64,000 nucleotides of DNA from the NCBI RefSeq assembly GCF_042445055.1, contig NZ_CP170339.1:1550001-1614000 (forward strand). The letters are read 5' to 3'. The stretch is from Falsihalocynthiibacter sp042445055. Its GTDB lineage: Bacteria > Pseudomonadota > Alphaproteobacteria > Rhodobacterales > Rhodobacteraceae. Below, one piece after another: positions 8,930 through 17,162 of the stretch (its first letter is position 1; each line of letters starts with the position of its first letter). A model generated the notes under the pieces. That model was not told where the DNA came from and did no database searches. It worked only from the letters and a program-made list of their open reading frames with translations. A program made the translations under genes and the position numbers.

Positions 8930-8960
8930 AAAACAGCCCCGCGAGTTGCGAGGCTGTTTT
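8930..8960 (-). terminator. Intrinsic terminator of the iron-binding protein gene
   Basis: AAAACAGCC (8930-8938) pairs with GGCTGTTTT (8952-8960), with an inner CGC/GCG extension. Read on the minus strand, the stem is followed by a T-rich run (TTTTGTTTTT). It lies just downstream of the fbpA-like stop codon. Confidence 0.85.
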
Positions 8961-8979
8961 ATTGAAATTTAGGCGATGC

Positions 8980-9978
8980 TTAGCCGTCGAAGTCGACAGT
9001 TTCAACAAGGCGGATCGCGTCTGCGCGGCGCTTGGCGATATCCATCAGGTTGGTTGTGTCTACTTCGAACTCGCCCCAGCCTTCCACGATTGGGTCAAGC
9101 GATGTACCTGGTGCGACAGGGTACTCATAGTTTTTGGCGGCATAGATCGACTGCGCATTTGAAGACGCAAGGAATTCGATGAATTTTTGAGCGTTTTCGC
9201 GGTTTGGCGCGTGTTTTGTTAGAGCTACACCGGACACGTTAATATGTGTGCCTGCTTCTTCGAATGTCGGGAACACGATGCTCACAGAGTCGGCCCATTC
9301 TTTTTGCTCTTCGTCAGCGAGCATCTGACCCATGTAGTAGGTGTTACCGAGCGAGATATCGCACTCACCTGCCCAGATTGCTTTAACTTGGGCGCGGTCG
9401 TTGCCTTGTGGTTTGCGAGCGAGGTTGGATTTCACACCTTCGAGCCATGTTGTGACATAGGCTTCGTCGTGATGCTCAAGCATCGTAGCAACCAAGGCGA
9501 CGTTGTAGGGGTGGGTGCCAGAACGTGTACAGATACGGCCTTTCCACTTGGGGTCAGCGAGGTCTTCGTATGTTGTCACTTCGCCTTCTGCGACACGCTC
9601 TTTGGATGCGTAAACGATGCGGGCGCGTGTTGTGACGCCGAACCAGTTGTTCTCTGGGTCACGAAGGTTTTCAGGGATATTCGTTGTAAGGACTTCACTC
9701 TCGATTGGTTGAGTTAGGTCAGCTTGGACAACTTCGTTCAGGCGGGAGATATCAACCGTCAGGATGACATCCGCAGGAGAGCGGCTGCCTTCTGCTGACA
9801 ATTTCTCGACCATGCCTTGGTTAAGGAAAGCGACGTTCACGTCGATGCCTGTTTCCGCTGTGAACGCTTCGGTGAGCGGAGCGATCAACTCAGGTTGGCG
9901 ATATGAGTAAACGTTGATTTCGTCCGCGAAAGCGGGTGTGGCAATGGCAAGAGCTGTTAGGGCTGTAAGCGTGCGCAT
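8980..9978 (-). CDS. Periplasmic ferric iron ABC-transporter binding protein (FbpA/FutA type)
   Basis: A 332-residue secreted protein with a clear signal peptide (Ala-rich core, cleavage after PAFA) and the type II periplasmic-binding fold of Fe(III)-binding proteins. It begins NVYSYRQPEL like FbpA/FutA proteins, and the ISLGNTYYMGQ stretch carries the adjacent Tyr pair that ligates ferric iron in this family. It would deliver iron to an inner-membrane permease and ATPase, but neither is adjacent: the gene is flanked by its own terminator and by mazG, so it is an isolated transcription unit. GGAG precedes the ATG by about six bases. The upstream region holds a probable RirA box overlapping the promoter. 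Confidence 0.93.
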   Translation of the reverse strand: MRTLTALTALAIATPAFADEINVYSYRQPELIAPLTEAFTAETGIDVNVAFLNQGMVEKLSAEGSRSPADVILTVDISRLNEVVQADLTQPIESEVLTTNIPENLRDPENNWFGVTTRARIVYASKERVAEGEVTTYEDLADPKWKGRICTRSGTHPYNVALVATMLEHHDEAYVTTWLEGVKSNLARKPQGNDRAQVKAIWAGECDISLGNTYYMGQMLADEEQKEWADSVSIVFPTFEEAGTHINVSGVALTKHAPNRENAQKFIEFLASSNAQSIYAAKNYEYPVAPGTSLDPIVEGWGEFEVDTTNLMDIAKRRADAIRLVETVDFDG

Positions 9979-10018
9979 GGTATCTCCGAGTAAAACAGTT
10001 TGGTTTTTCTACGCCTCC

Positions 10019-10046
10019 TTTAATCTGACTAAATCGCTCAGGTCAA
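10019..10046 (-). promoter_or_regulatory. Promoter of the iron-binding protein gene with a RirA-type iron box
   Basis: On the minus strand, TTGACC (10046-10041) and ATTAAA (10024-10019) are spaced by 16 bases. Between them lies TGA-N9-TCA (10040-10026), the consensus of the iron-rhodo-box bound by RirA in Rhizobiales and Rhodobacterales. A repressor there would block RNA polymerase directly, so the gene is expected to be off when iron is plentiful. The motif is seen directly; RirA control is inferred from known biology of this box. Confidence 0.65.
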
Positions 10047-10081
10047 GATGGCGTAGCGTGTTTCAAAGTGTTTTTGTCGGA

Positions 10082-10918
10082 TTACGCCGACTTCGCCCGC
10101 TTCGCGCGCGCCTTTTCGTCCTGCTTTACAGCGTTCCAGAGAGCGTCCATTTCCTCTAAATCCGACTCTGAAGCGGTTTTTCCAAGTGCTGCGAGGCGTT
10201 GCTCGATGCCCTCAAAACGCCTTGTGAACTTGGCATTGGCTGAGCGCAGCGCGGCTTCTGGATCGACTTTCATATGTCGTGCGACATTGGCCATGACAAA
10301 GAGTAGATCGCCAAATTCCTCCTCGACTTCTGCCTGCGTAAGTTCGTCGCGGGCTTCGGCCAGCTCATGCGTTTCCTCAACGACTTTCTCCAGAACCTGC
10401 GAGATATCCGGCCAGTCAAACCCGACTCGTGCCGCGCGTTTTTGAAGCTTTACCGCGCGCAGAAGTGCAGGAAGCCCTACCGCCACACCGTCAAGCGCAC
10501 CGGATTGGGCTTTGGAAGAGCGTTCCTTTGCCTTGATCTTTTCCCAATCGATGGTCTGCTGTTTGGCGGATTTATCGCGGCTTTCGTTGCCGAACACATG
10601 CGGATGGCGGTTGATCATTTTGTCGCTGATGTTGCGGGTTATGCTCTCAAAGTCAAAATCACCCGCTTCGGAGCCGATCTGCGCTTGAAACACTACCTGC
10701 AAGAGCAGATCACCCAACTCTCCCTCAAGCTCGGGGATGCTGCCGCGCTCAATTGCGTCCGCAACTTCGTAGGCCTCCTCTATGGTATAGGGGGCGATGG
10801 TGTCGTAGGTCTGCTCGACGTCCCAAGGACAGCCCGCTTCGGGATCGCGCAGGCGCTTCATGATTTCCAGCAGCCGAGAAATTTCGCCTGTTGATGTCAA
10901 AAGAGGATCTTGCGCCAT
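10082..10918 (-). CDS. mazG: Nucleoside triphosphate pyrophosphohydrolase MazG
   Basis: A 278-residue MazG with two tandem all-alpha NTP-PPase domains. It starts LLEIMKRLRDPEAGCPWD, the classic MazG opening, followed by the metal-binding ELEGELGDLLLQVVFQ helix; the second copy is EEFGDLLFVMANVARH. MazG hydrolyses NTPs to NMPs plus pyrophosphate and helps clear abnormal nucleotides and modulate stress responses. The C-terminus is Lys/Arg/Ala-rich. It is divergent from the M20 hydrolase gene, with about 70 bases between starts. Confidence 0.95.
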   Translation of the reverse strand: MAQDPLLTSTGEISRLLEIMKRLRDPEAGCPWDVEQTYDTIAPYTIEEAYEVADAIERGSIPELEGELGDLLLQVVFQAQIGSEAGDFDFESITRNISDKMINRHPHVFGNESRDKSAKQQTIDWEKIKAKERSSKAQSGALDGVAVGLPALLRAVKLQKRAARVGFDWPDISQVLEKVVEETHELAEARDELTQAEVEEEFGDLLFVMANVARHMKVDPEAALRSANAKFTRRFEGIEQRLAALGKTASESDLEEMDALWNAVKQDEKARAKRAKSA

Positions 10919-10987
10919 TGCAGTGCCCTTGTGTTTGAGAAAGACTACGCCGAGTTAGACAAACCGCGCATAGGGAGTCCAGAGCAG

Positions 10988-12154
10988 ATGGTAGTCGTTA
11001 ATCGTATTGGTGATATGAGCGCAGAGATGACGAAGTGGCGGCGCACCCTGCATGAAAACCCCGAGCTTGGGTTTGAATGTCATGAAACTGCGGCGTTCGT
11101 TGCGGAGAAACTGCGCGAGTTTGGCGTGGACGCGATTGAGGAAGGGGTCGCGAAAACCGGCCTTGTTGCGATCATTGAGGGAAATAAGCCCGGACCGACG
11201 ATTGGCTTGCGGGCGGATATGGATGCGCTTCCGATGCAGGAAGAAAGCGGCGTTGATTACGCATCCAAGAATGACGGCAAGATGCACGCCTGTGGCCATG
11301 ACGGGCATACGACGATGCTCTTGGGGGCGGCCAAATACCTTGCGGAAACGCGTAACTTCGCTGGTCGTGTGGCGCTGCTCTTTCAACCCGCAGAAGAGGG
11401 CGGCGGTGGCGGTGAAGTCATGTGCCAAGAAGGCGTCATGGATCGCTATGACATCCACGAGGTCTATGCCATCCACAACGCACCAGAACTGCCCGTAGGG
11501 TCCTTTGCGACCTGTGTTGGCCCGAATATGGCCGCTGTCGATAGCTTTGAGGTCTTTATCAAAGGGAAAGGTGGCCACGGCGCAATGCCGCATGAAACGG
11601 CTGATCCGATTATGGCCGCGGTTGCGTTGTCAAACGGGTTGCAAAGCATCGTAAGCCGCAATCACTGTGCGACGGATGATCTTGTGCTTTCCATCACGCA
11701 AATTCACGCGGGTACGGCGGACAATATTATTCCCGACACGGCCTATATAAACGGAACTGTGCGCACGTTCTCCAAAGATGTTCAGGCAATGGTCATCGGA
11801 CGCCTCGAGGAACTCTGCAAAGGGTATTCCGCCGCCTATGGCGTTGACGCTAAACTCGTTTACCACAAGGGCTATCCTGCCACGATCAACCACGCGGCCC
11901 AAACGGCAATCGCGGCGGCTGCTGCACGCGAAGTGGTGGGGGATGACAAGGTTGACGACAAGGCCATGCGTGTTATGGCGGCTGAGGATTTCGCATATAT
12001 GCTAGAGGAACGCCCTGGAGCCTACTTGCATCTAGGGCAGGGCGAGAGCGCGTCGGTGCACCACCCTGCTTATGTGTTTAACGACGAAATTCTACCCATC
12101 GGGGCGTCGTTCTTTGCGAGGTTGGTGGAGCGCACACTTCCGCTTAACGGATAA
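10988..12154 (+). CDS. M20 family amidohydrolase (hippurate hydrolase/aminoacylase type)
   Basis: A 388-residue M20D metallopeptidase-fold enzyme. Motifs are LRADMDALPMQEE, MHACGHDGHTTMLLG (metal-binding Cys and His residues) and FQPAEEGGGGGEVM (catalytic Glu), with a dimerisation domain between and MAAEDFAYMLE near the end. The family hydrolyses N-acyl amino acids or related amides in the cytoplasm. The start at 10988 is preferred over 26 extra in-frame codons because homologues begin with a short MSAEM-type helix and GGGAG lies upstream. The natural substrate is unknown. Confidence 0.92.
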   Translation: MVVVNRIGDMSAEMTKWRRTLHENPELGFECHETAAFVAEKLREFGVDAIEEGVAKTGLVAIIEGNKPGPTIGLRADMDALPMQEESGVDYASKNDGKMHACGHDGHTTMLLGAAKYLAETRNFAGRVALLFQPAEEGGGGGEVMCQEGVMDRYDIHEVYAIHNAPELPVGSFATCVGPNMAAVDSFEVFIKGKGGHGAMPHETADPIMAAVALSNGLQSIVSRNHCATDDLVLSITQIHAGTADNIIPDTAYINGTVRTFSKDVQAMVIGRLEELCKGYSAAYGVDAKLVYHKGYPATINHAAQTAIAAAAAREVVGDDKVDDKAMRVMAAEDFAYMLEERPGAYLHLGQGESASVHHPAYVFNDEILPIGASFFARLVERTLPLNG

Positions 12155-12428
12155 GGCCTTCGGGTTCATCGATGCTGAGCGCGGACGAAAGGCAACCTTC
12201 CGATTGTTCGCGCCACATCGGATTATTCAGTGACATCTCGCAGCGGGCGGTAAAACGGCGCCCGTTGACCAAAAGGCAAATCGTTTCGCCCAGCTCAACA
12301 CGCGCGCCTGATGTGTCGGTACAATAGCACGAAATTTGGGGTAGGGGCGGCGCCTCGGCGGGTTGACGAGAGGTGTCGGCCACTGTGATTGTTCCGATCA
12401 ACGCAAAAATTACGCTCAAACCTTTCAT
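12144..12428 (-). CDS. Small Cys-containing secreted protein of unknown function
   Basis: A 94-residue protein starting MKGLSVIFALIGTITVADT, which looks like a cleavable signal peptide. The mature part has five Cys (a CYC pair, then single Cys in ICLL, ARCEM and EGC), suggesting disulfides in the periplasm. It overlaps the 3' end of the convergent M20 hydrolase gene by 11 bases and its start faces prfA. I do not recognise a named family. A six-codon upstream extension is possible but less likely. Confidence 0.6.
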   Translation of the reverse strand: MKGLSVIFALIGTITVADTSRQPAEAPPLPQISCYCTDTSGARVELGETICLLVNGRRFTARCEMSLNNPMWREQSEGCLSSALSIDEPEGLIR

Positions 12429-12490
12429 ACCGCCACCATACCACATCGCGCCCCCTTGACCAAATCCGGCAGATAACGCATTCCCATGTT

Positions 12491-13540
12491 ATGATAGCTA
12501 CAGATACACTCCAGCAGATCCTCCAACGGTTTCAATTTCTTGAGGCCGCGATGTCCGAAGGGACGTCCGATATTGCGACGCTCGCCAAGGAATACTCCGA
12601 CCTGAAACCGGTCGTCGAGGAAATCGAGGCATTCCAACAGCTTGAAGCGGATATCGCTGCTGCAGAGGAGATGCTCGCCGATCCTGAACTCAAGGAGCTG
12701 GCCGAGGAAGAATTACCCGAACTGCGAGCCCGCTTACCAGAGGCCGAGGCCGCACTGCAACTCACGCTCTTGCCCAAGGACGAGGCCGACGCACGCCCTG
12801 CGATGCTCGAGATTCGGCCCGGAACCGGCGGCGATGAAGCGGGGCTGTTCGCGGGTGATCTGATGCGGATGTATCAGCGCTACGCCGATGAGCGGAACTG
12901 GAAATTCGAGATCATCGAGTACAACGAAAGTGAGCTTGGTGGCGTTAAGGAGCTGGTCGCGCGCATCAGCGGGGAAAACGTCTTTGCGCGTCTGAAATAC
13001 GAGAGTGGCGTGCATCGTGTTCAGCGTGTCCCAACCACCGAAAGTGGCGGACGGATTCATACTTCTGCGGCGACTGTTGCGGTGCTTCCTGAGGCGCAAG
13101 ACGTTGATATTGAAATAAACCCGAGCGATATCCGCATAGATACAATGCGCGCATCCGGTTCGGGCGGTCAGCACGTTAACACCACCGACTCCGCAGTGCG
13201 TATCACCCATATTCCCACGGGTATTATCGTTGTGAGCGCCGAGAAATCCCAGCACCGAAATCGTGAAATCGCCATGGGCGTGCTGAAAACTCGGCTGTAT
13301 GATTTAGAACGTCAAAAGTTGCATGATGAACGCTCTGCCGACCGCAAGAGCCAAGTCGGTTCGGGCGATCGGAGCGAGCGGATTCGCACCTATAATTTCC
13401 CGCAAGGTCGCATGACCGACCACCGCATCAATCTGACGCTTTATAAACTCGATCAGGTCATGGCCGGCGATCTGGACGAAATCATCGACGCCCTGACAGC
13501 AGAGGCACAGGCCGCGCTATTGGCCGAGATGGAGAGATGA
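12491..13540 (+). CDS. prfA: Peptide chain release factor 1
   Basis: A 349-residue class I release factor reading UAA and UAG. The universally conserved GGQ motif is in RASGSGGQHVNTTDSA and catalyses peptidyl-tRNA hydrolysis after its Gln is methylated. The stretch RVQRVPTTESGGRIHTSAAT and the following tripeptide-anticodon region match RF1 rather than RF2. The ATG at 12491 gives the standard length; longer in-frame starts run into the neighbouring gene. It overlaps the next gene, prmC, by four bases (ATGA), which couples the factor to its modifying enzyme. Confidence 0.97.
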   Translation: MIATDTLQQILQRFQFLEAAMSEGTSDIATLAKEYSDLKPVVEEIEAFQQLEADIAAAEEMLADPELKELAEEELPELRARLPEAEAALQLTLLPKDEADARPAMLEIRPGTGGDEAGLFAGDLMRMYQRYADERNWKFEIIEYNESELGGVKELVARISGENVFARLKYESGVHRVQRVPTTESGGRIHTSAATVAVLPEAQDVDIEINPSDIRIDTMRASGSGGQHVNTTDSAVRITHIPTGIIVVSAEKSQHRNREIAMGVLKTRLYDLERQKLHDERSADRKSQVGSGDRSERIRTYNFPQGRMTDHRINLTLYKLDQVMAGDLDEIIDALTAEAQAALLAEMER

Positions 13541-14391
13541 GCAGCGAACTGACGGGCGCAGTTGCGCTCGCGCGGGCAGTTGCCACTCTAAAGGGCGCAG
13601 GCATAGAGAGCGCGGCCACCGACGCGCGCATCCTATTGGCGGATGCGCTTGGAGTGGATCGTGCGCGCTTGATGCTGCTGACCCAAGATCCGCTAACGAA
13701 CGAAGCCGCGCGTAAGTTTGAGAGTTCCATTGACGCCCGCGCTCAGTTTCAGCCCGTTTCACAAATAATCGGCTATCGGGAGTTTTACGGGCGCCGTTTC
13801 ACCGTAACGCCAGATGTTCTCGATCCGCGTCCTGACACCGAGTTGTTGATTGATGTTGCGCTTCAGGAACCATTCGGGAGCGTGCTTGATCTTGGAACGG
13901 GGACGGGCTGTATCTTGCTGACGCTCTTGGCACAGTCTCAAGCAGCGGGCTTGGCTACCGACATAAGCGACGCCGCGTTGAGTGTTGCGCGGAGGAATGC
14001 CGAAGCTCTGGACCTCGAATCTCGCGCGCAGTTCCTCAAGAGTGACTGGTTCGCCGCTGTCTCGCCACAACGCTTTGATGCAATCGTGTCGAACCCTCCT
14101 TACATCAGTTCAGAGGCCATGGAGAGGCTGGCACCGGACGTGCGCGAATGGGAGCCGCATCTGGCCCTTACGCCGGGCGGGGACGGGCTTGGTCCGTATG
14201 TGGTTTTGACACAAAAGGCGCCGCAGTATTTGGCGCCCGACGGTCGGCTTATCGTCGAGATTGGCTATGATCAGGGACCTCAAGTGGCAAAGATGTTCCG
14301 TGACGCGGGTTTCTCCGATGTCGCAATTGCCCAAGATATTTCTGGTCATGACCGTGTAGTTTCGGGTAAGCTAAAGCAGAAGTTGACGTAA
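13537..14391 (+). CDS. prmC: Release factor glutamine methyltransferase
   Basis: A 284-residue SAM-dependent N5-glutamine methyltransferase (HemK/PrmC) that modifies the GGQ glutamine of release factors. It has a helical N-terminal recognition domain, the SAM-binding VLDLGTGTGCILL motif and the catalytic NPPYIS tetrapeptide that grips the Gln. Its ATG overlaps the prfA stop, so the two are translationally coupled. Confidence 0.97.
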   Translation: MSSELTGAVALARAVATLKGAGIESAATDARILLADALGVDRARLMLLTQDPLTNEAARKFESSIDARAQFQPVSQIIGYREFYGRRFTVTPDVLDPRPDTELLIDVALQEPFGSVLDLGTGTGCILLTLLAQSQAAGLATDISDAALSVARRNAEALDLESRAQFLKSDWFAAVSPQRFDAIVSNPPYISSEAMERLAPDVREWEPHLALTPGGDGLGPYVVLTQKAPQYLAPDGRLIVEIGYDQGPQVAKMFRDAGFSDVAIAQDISGHDRVVSGKLKQKLT

Positions 14392-14393
14392 TT

Positions 14394-14616
14394 CCTACAA
14401 ATGTAGGCAAAAAATTACCTCCGAAGGGCGTTTTAACACATTTTGACTTGTTTTACGCGCTGTGTCGTGTTTACTCCTGCACAAGGTAAGGCGGCGGATG
14501 CTTAGGCGGTCCCCCTTGCTGATATGCCAGAAATCGTCAGGGCCGGTTTAGAAACCCCACGCAAGAGGCGCGGTATGGACCTAACGAGTGCCAAATAGGC
14601 TGGATAGAAAAAACTT
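14394..14616 (+). promoter_or_regulatory. Leader region of the DUF4167 gene with RNA-structure potential
   Basis: This gap contains a CCTAC/GTAGG hairpin right after prmC and then a nested set of pairings: GGTCC (14508-14512) with GGACC (14577-14581), CTTGC (14515-14519) with GCAAG (14561-14565), and GGTT-TAGA-AACC (14545-14556). Together they suggest a folded 5' leader or small RNA before the DUF4167 start codon. Only base pairing by eye supports this. Confidence 0.35.
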
Positions 14617-15288
14617 ATGAGATCTTCTAAATCACGTTCGCGCGGTAAGAACCGCAACCGTTTTTCTGCAAACGGTGGAAATATCACAAATCGGGTGTTT
14701 GATAGCTCTGGCCCCGAGGGGAAAGTGCGCGGAACGCCACAGCAAATCATTGATAAATATAATCAACTTGTGCGTGATGCGCAGCTTTCGAATGACCGCG
14801 TTGCCGCGGAAAACTTCGCACAGCATGCCGAACATTACACGCGTTTGCTTGCGGAAAACCAACGTGAGATCGAAGCGCGGCGTGAGTCGCAAGAAGCCCA
14901 AAACCGTGACCGTCAAGCGCAACGCGATAGCGAACGTGCAGAGCGCCTTGAGCGTCAGGAGAATCATCAGGCTTCTGACAAAACGGAACAACCGAACAAC
15001 AAGCACGCACAGCACGAATCTTCGCAGCCCTACATCGACAACGATCTAGGGAGCGCGCCACAGCCAGACTTGCTCGACACATCCGAGAGTAATTTGGTCG
15101 AAACCCCCGAGACAAAGCCGCGCAAGCCAAGCCGCAAGCCACGTAAGCCCAAGGCCGAACTTTCAGGTGATGCCCCAGTAGGAGAGGCGGAGCCCAAACC
15201 AAAGCGCGCCCCGCGTCGCCGCAAAGAGGCACCGACGACTGACACAGTCGTAGAGAATACGCCCCAGCCAGAAACCTCGGGCGAGTAG
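14617..15288 (+). CDS. DUF4167 domain protein, probable RNA-binding
   Basis: A 223-residue, highly charged protein. The N-terminal 90 residues match DUF4167: a basic start (RSSKSRSRGKNRNRFS), then NRVFDSSGPEGKVRGTPQQI and an AENFAQHAEHYTRLL helix. The rest is low complexity, Gln/Arg/Glu-rich, with a C-terminal tail of Lys-Pro-Arg repeats, typical of disordered nucleic-acid binders. The gene commonly sits after prfA-prmC in alphaproteobacteria, which hints at a translation-linked role, but its biochemical function is not known to me. A strong terminator follows. Confidence 0.9.
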   Translation: MRSSKSRSRGKNRNRFSANGGNITNRVFDSSGPEGKVRGTPQQIIDKYNQLVRDAQLSNDRVAAENFAQHAEHYTRLLAENQREIEARRESQEAQNRDRQAQRDSERAERLERQENHQASDKTEQPNNKHAQHESSQPYIDNDLGSAPQPDLLDTSESNLVETPETKPRKPSRKPRKPKAELSGDAPVGEAEPKPKRAPRRRKEAPTTDTVVENTPQPETSGE

Positions 15289-15302
15289 AATTAACGAAAA
15301 AC

Positions 15303-15332
15303 GGGCCGAGGATTTCCTTGGCCCTTTTCTTT
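15303..15332 (+). terminator. Intrinsic terminator after the DUF4167 gene
   Basis: GGGCCGAGG (15303-15311) pairs with CCTTGGCCC (15316-15324, one G-U pair) around an ATTT loop, followed by TTTTCTTTT. It closes the prfA-prmC-DUF4167 unit before the convergent rsmA gene. Confidence 0.92.
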
Positions 15333-15336
15333 TGCG

Positions 15337-16179
15337 CTAGGTTTTTGCGAGTTCGCGGGCGAGGGCGCAGAATTGCTCAATCGAGACTTGCTCTGCTCGT
15401 TCTGTCGGCTTGATGCCCGCCGCAAGCAAGCGATCCTCTATATCAGGAGCTTGCCCCTTGAGAGCCGCGCGCAACATCTTGCGCCGTTGATTGAAGGCTG
15501 CTGCGACAACCCGTGACAGTATCTTAGGATCAGCTTCAAACAGAGGTTTTTCGCGCATTTTCAGGTGTACGACCGCCGAATGGACCTTGGGCGGGGGCGA
15601 GAATGCCTCTGGCGGAAGGTTCATCACGATCTTCGCCTCACACCGCCACTGCGCCAATATAGCCAGCCGACCATAGGCCTTGCCGCCCGGTTCGGCGACA
15701 ATACGGTTGGCGACCTCTCGTTGAAACATCAAGGTCAGACTGTCCCAAAACGGCGGCCAGACCTTGGGTGTAAGCCAGCGTACCAGCAACTCGGTTCCCA
15801 CGTTATAGGGCAGGTTTGCGGCGACGCGGATTGGCGGAGTCAATTTGGCGAGCGGGTCAATCTCAAGTGCATCGCCGTTGATGACTTCAAGGCGTCCAGG
15901 ATAGGCCTCGGCGATTTCCGCAAGGGCAGGCATACAGCGGGCGTCTTTCTCAACTGCCAGAACCTTGCGCGCGCCTTCGGCCAAAAGCCCGCGCGTAAGA
16001 CCACCCGGGCCCGGTCCGATTTCAAGTACGTCGCAATTCTCCAAATCCCCCGCTTGTCGCGCTATTTTCGCCGTTAGGTTCAAATCCAGAAGAAAGTTCT
16101 GTCCAAGCGATTTTTTCGCAGAAAGCTCATGCGTGGCGATGACCTGCGCGAGTGAGGGGAGGGAATCAATCGTTGCCAT
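15337..16179 (-). CDS. rsmA: 16S rRNA (adenine1518/1519-N6) dimethyltransferase
   Basis: A 280-residue KsgA/RsmA methyltransferase that dimethylates two adjacent adenosines near the 3' end of 16S rRNA during 30S maturation. It shows KSLGQNFLLD, the SAM-binding LEIGPGPGGLT, and the catalytic NLPYNVGTELL motif. AGGATGAACC precedes the ATG. It is the last gene of the lptF-to-rsmA operon, eight bases after pdxA. Confidence 0.97.
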   Translation of the reverse strand: MATIDSLPSLAQVIATHELSAKKSLGQNFLLDLNLTAKIARQAGDLENCDVLEIGPGPGGLTRGLLAEGARKVLAVEKDARCMPALAEIAEAYPGRLEVINGDALEIDPLAKLTPPIRVAANLPYNVGTELLVRWLTPKVWPPFWDSLTLMFQREVANRIVAEPGGKAYGRLAILAQWRCEAKIVMNLPPEAFSPPPKVHSAVVHLKMREKPLFEADPKILSRVVAAAFNQRRKMLRAALKGQAPDIEDRLLAAGIKPTERAEQVSIEQFCALARELAKT

Positions 16180-16187
16180 GGTTCATC

Positions 16188-17162
16188 CTATTGGTTGTCG
16201 CGCGCTGCGGCCATTTTATGCGCAAGCTTGAGCGCTTCGATCAGGCTGCTTGGTTCTGCCATGCCCTTACCTGCGATATCGAATGCCGTACCGTGATCGG
16301 GGGACGTGCGAACAAACGGAAGGCCCAATGTCACGTTCACGCCGCGGTCGAAATCGAGGGTCTTGATCGGGATCAGGGCCTGATCGTGATACATGCACAC
16401 AGCAACATCATAGCCTACACGAGCGCGCGCGTGGAACATCGTATCAGCAGGAAGCGGCCCACGGATATCGTGCCCTTCATTCGCAAGGGATGCGAGCACG
16501 GCTTGGATCATGTCGCGCTCTTCACCGCCCATTGCTCCGCCTTCCCCCGCATGGGGATTCAGGCCCGCAACGGCGATACGCGGTGCGGAGATTCCGAAGT
16601 CCCGCTTTAATCCTGCGGCGGTAATGCGGATGGTTTCGGCCAACAAGTCGGGCGTTAATTGTTTCGAAACCTCTGCAAGCGCGATGTGAATGGTAACTGG
16701 GACGACACGCAGTTGATCGCACGCAAGCATCATCACAACGCGTTCGACACCCGCTAGGTGGGCGAGGAATTCAGTATGACCGGGAAAGGCAAAACCTGCC
16801 CCGTCCTTCAGCGCCTTCTTGTGGATCGGATTGGTGCAGACGGCGCTCGCATCGCCAGACTTAACCAAATCAACCGCCCGCTTGATGACATCCACAACGC
16901 CCTGTGCATTTTCTGGGTTTGCTTGGCCCAGAGTGTTTTCGCGTGCGAACTGGTGCGGTAGGACAGGGATACCATGCGGCATCGCGGCCTGCGCCTCTTG
17001 GGGTGTGTCAATTATCACGGAAGGCACTGAACCGACCAAATGCCGAGGATCGGCGATCAGGAAAAATGGGACGGATCCCTTGAGGGTACTCCATGCCTTC
17101 TCCGCAATCTCAAGGCCCACTCCCGCAGGTTCACCGCAGGTCAGCGCAACGGGCGCGCTCAT
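16188..17162 (-). CDS. pdxA: 4-hydroxythreonine-4-phosphate dehydrogenase
   Basis: A 324-residue PdxA of the DXP-dependent pyridoxal phosphate pathway, which oxidises 4-hydroxythreonine-4-phosphate. Typical segments are the N-terminal TCGEPAGVG, FPGHTEFLAHL, LNPHAGEGG and MYHDQALIPIK, the last two containing metal-binding His residues. The start codon overlaps the surA stop (ATGA), so translation is coupled. The surA-pdxA-rsmA order is conserved widely in proteobacteria. Confidence 0.97.
   Translation of the reverse strand: MSAPVALTCGEPAGVGLEIAEKAWSTLKGSVPFFLIADPRHLVGSVPSVIIDTPQEAQAAMPHGIPVLPHQFARENTLGQANPENAQGVVDVIKRAVDLVKSGDASAVCTNPIHKKALKDGAGFAFPGHTEFLAHLAGVERVVMMLACDQLRVVPVTIHIALAEVSKQLTPDLLAETIRITAAGLKRDFGISAPRIAVAGLNPHAGEGGAMGGEERDMIQAVLASLANEGHDIRGPLPADTMFHARARVGYDVAVCMYHDQALIPIKTLDFDRGVNVTLGLPFVRTSPDHGTAFDIAGKGMAEPSSLIEALKLAHKMAAARDNQ

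Noticed and set aside
8839..8931. Thirty-one-codon N-terminal extension of the nucleoside hydrolase
   Set aside because: The family starts at the later Met, which has its own ribosome site at correct spacing; the extension has no conserved pattern.
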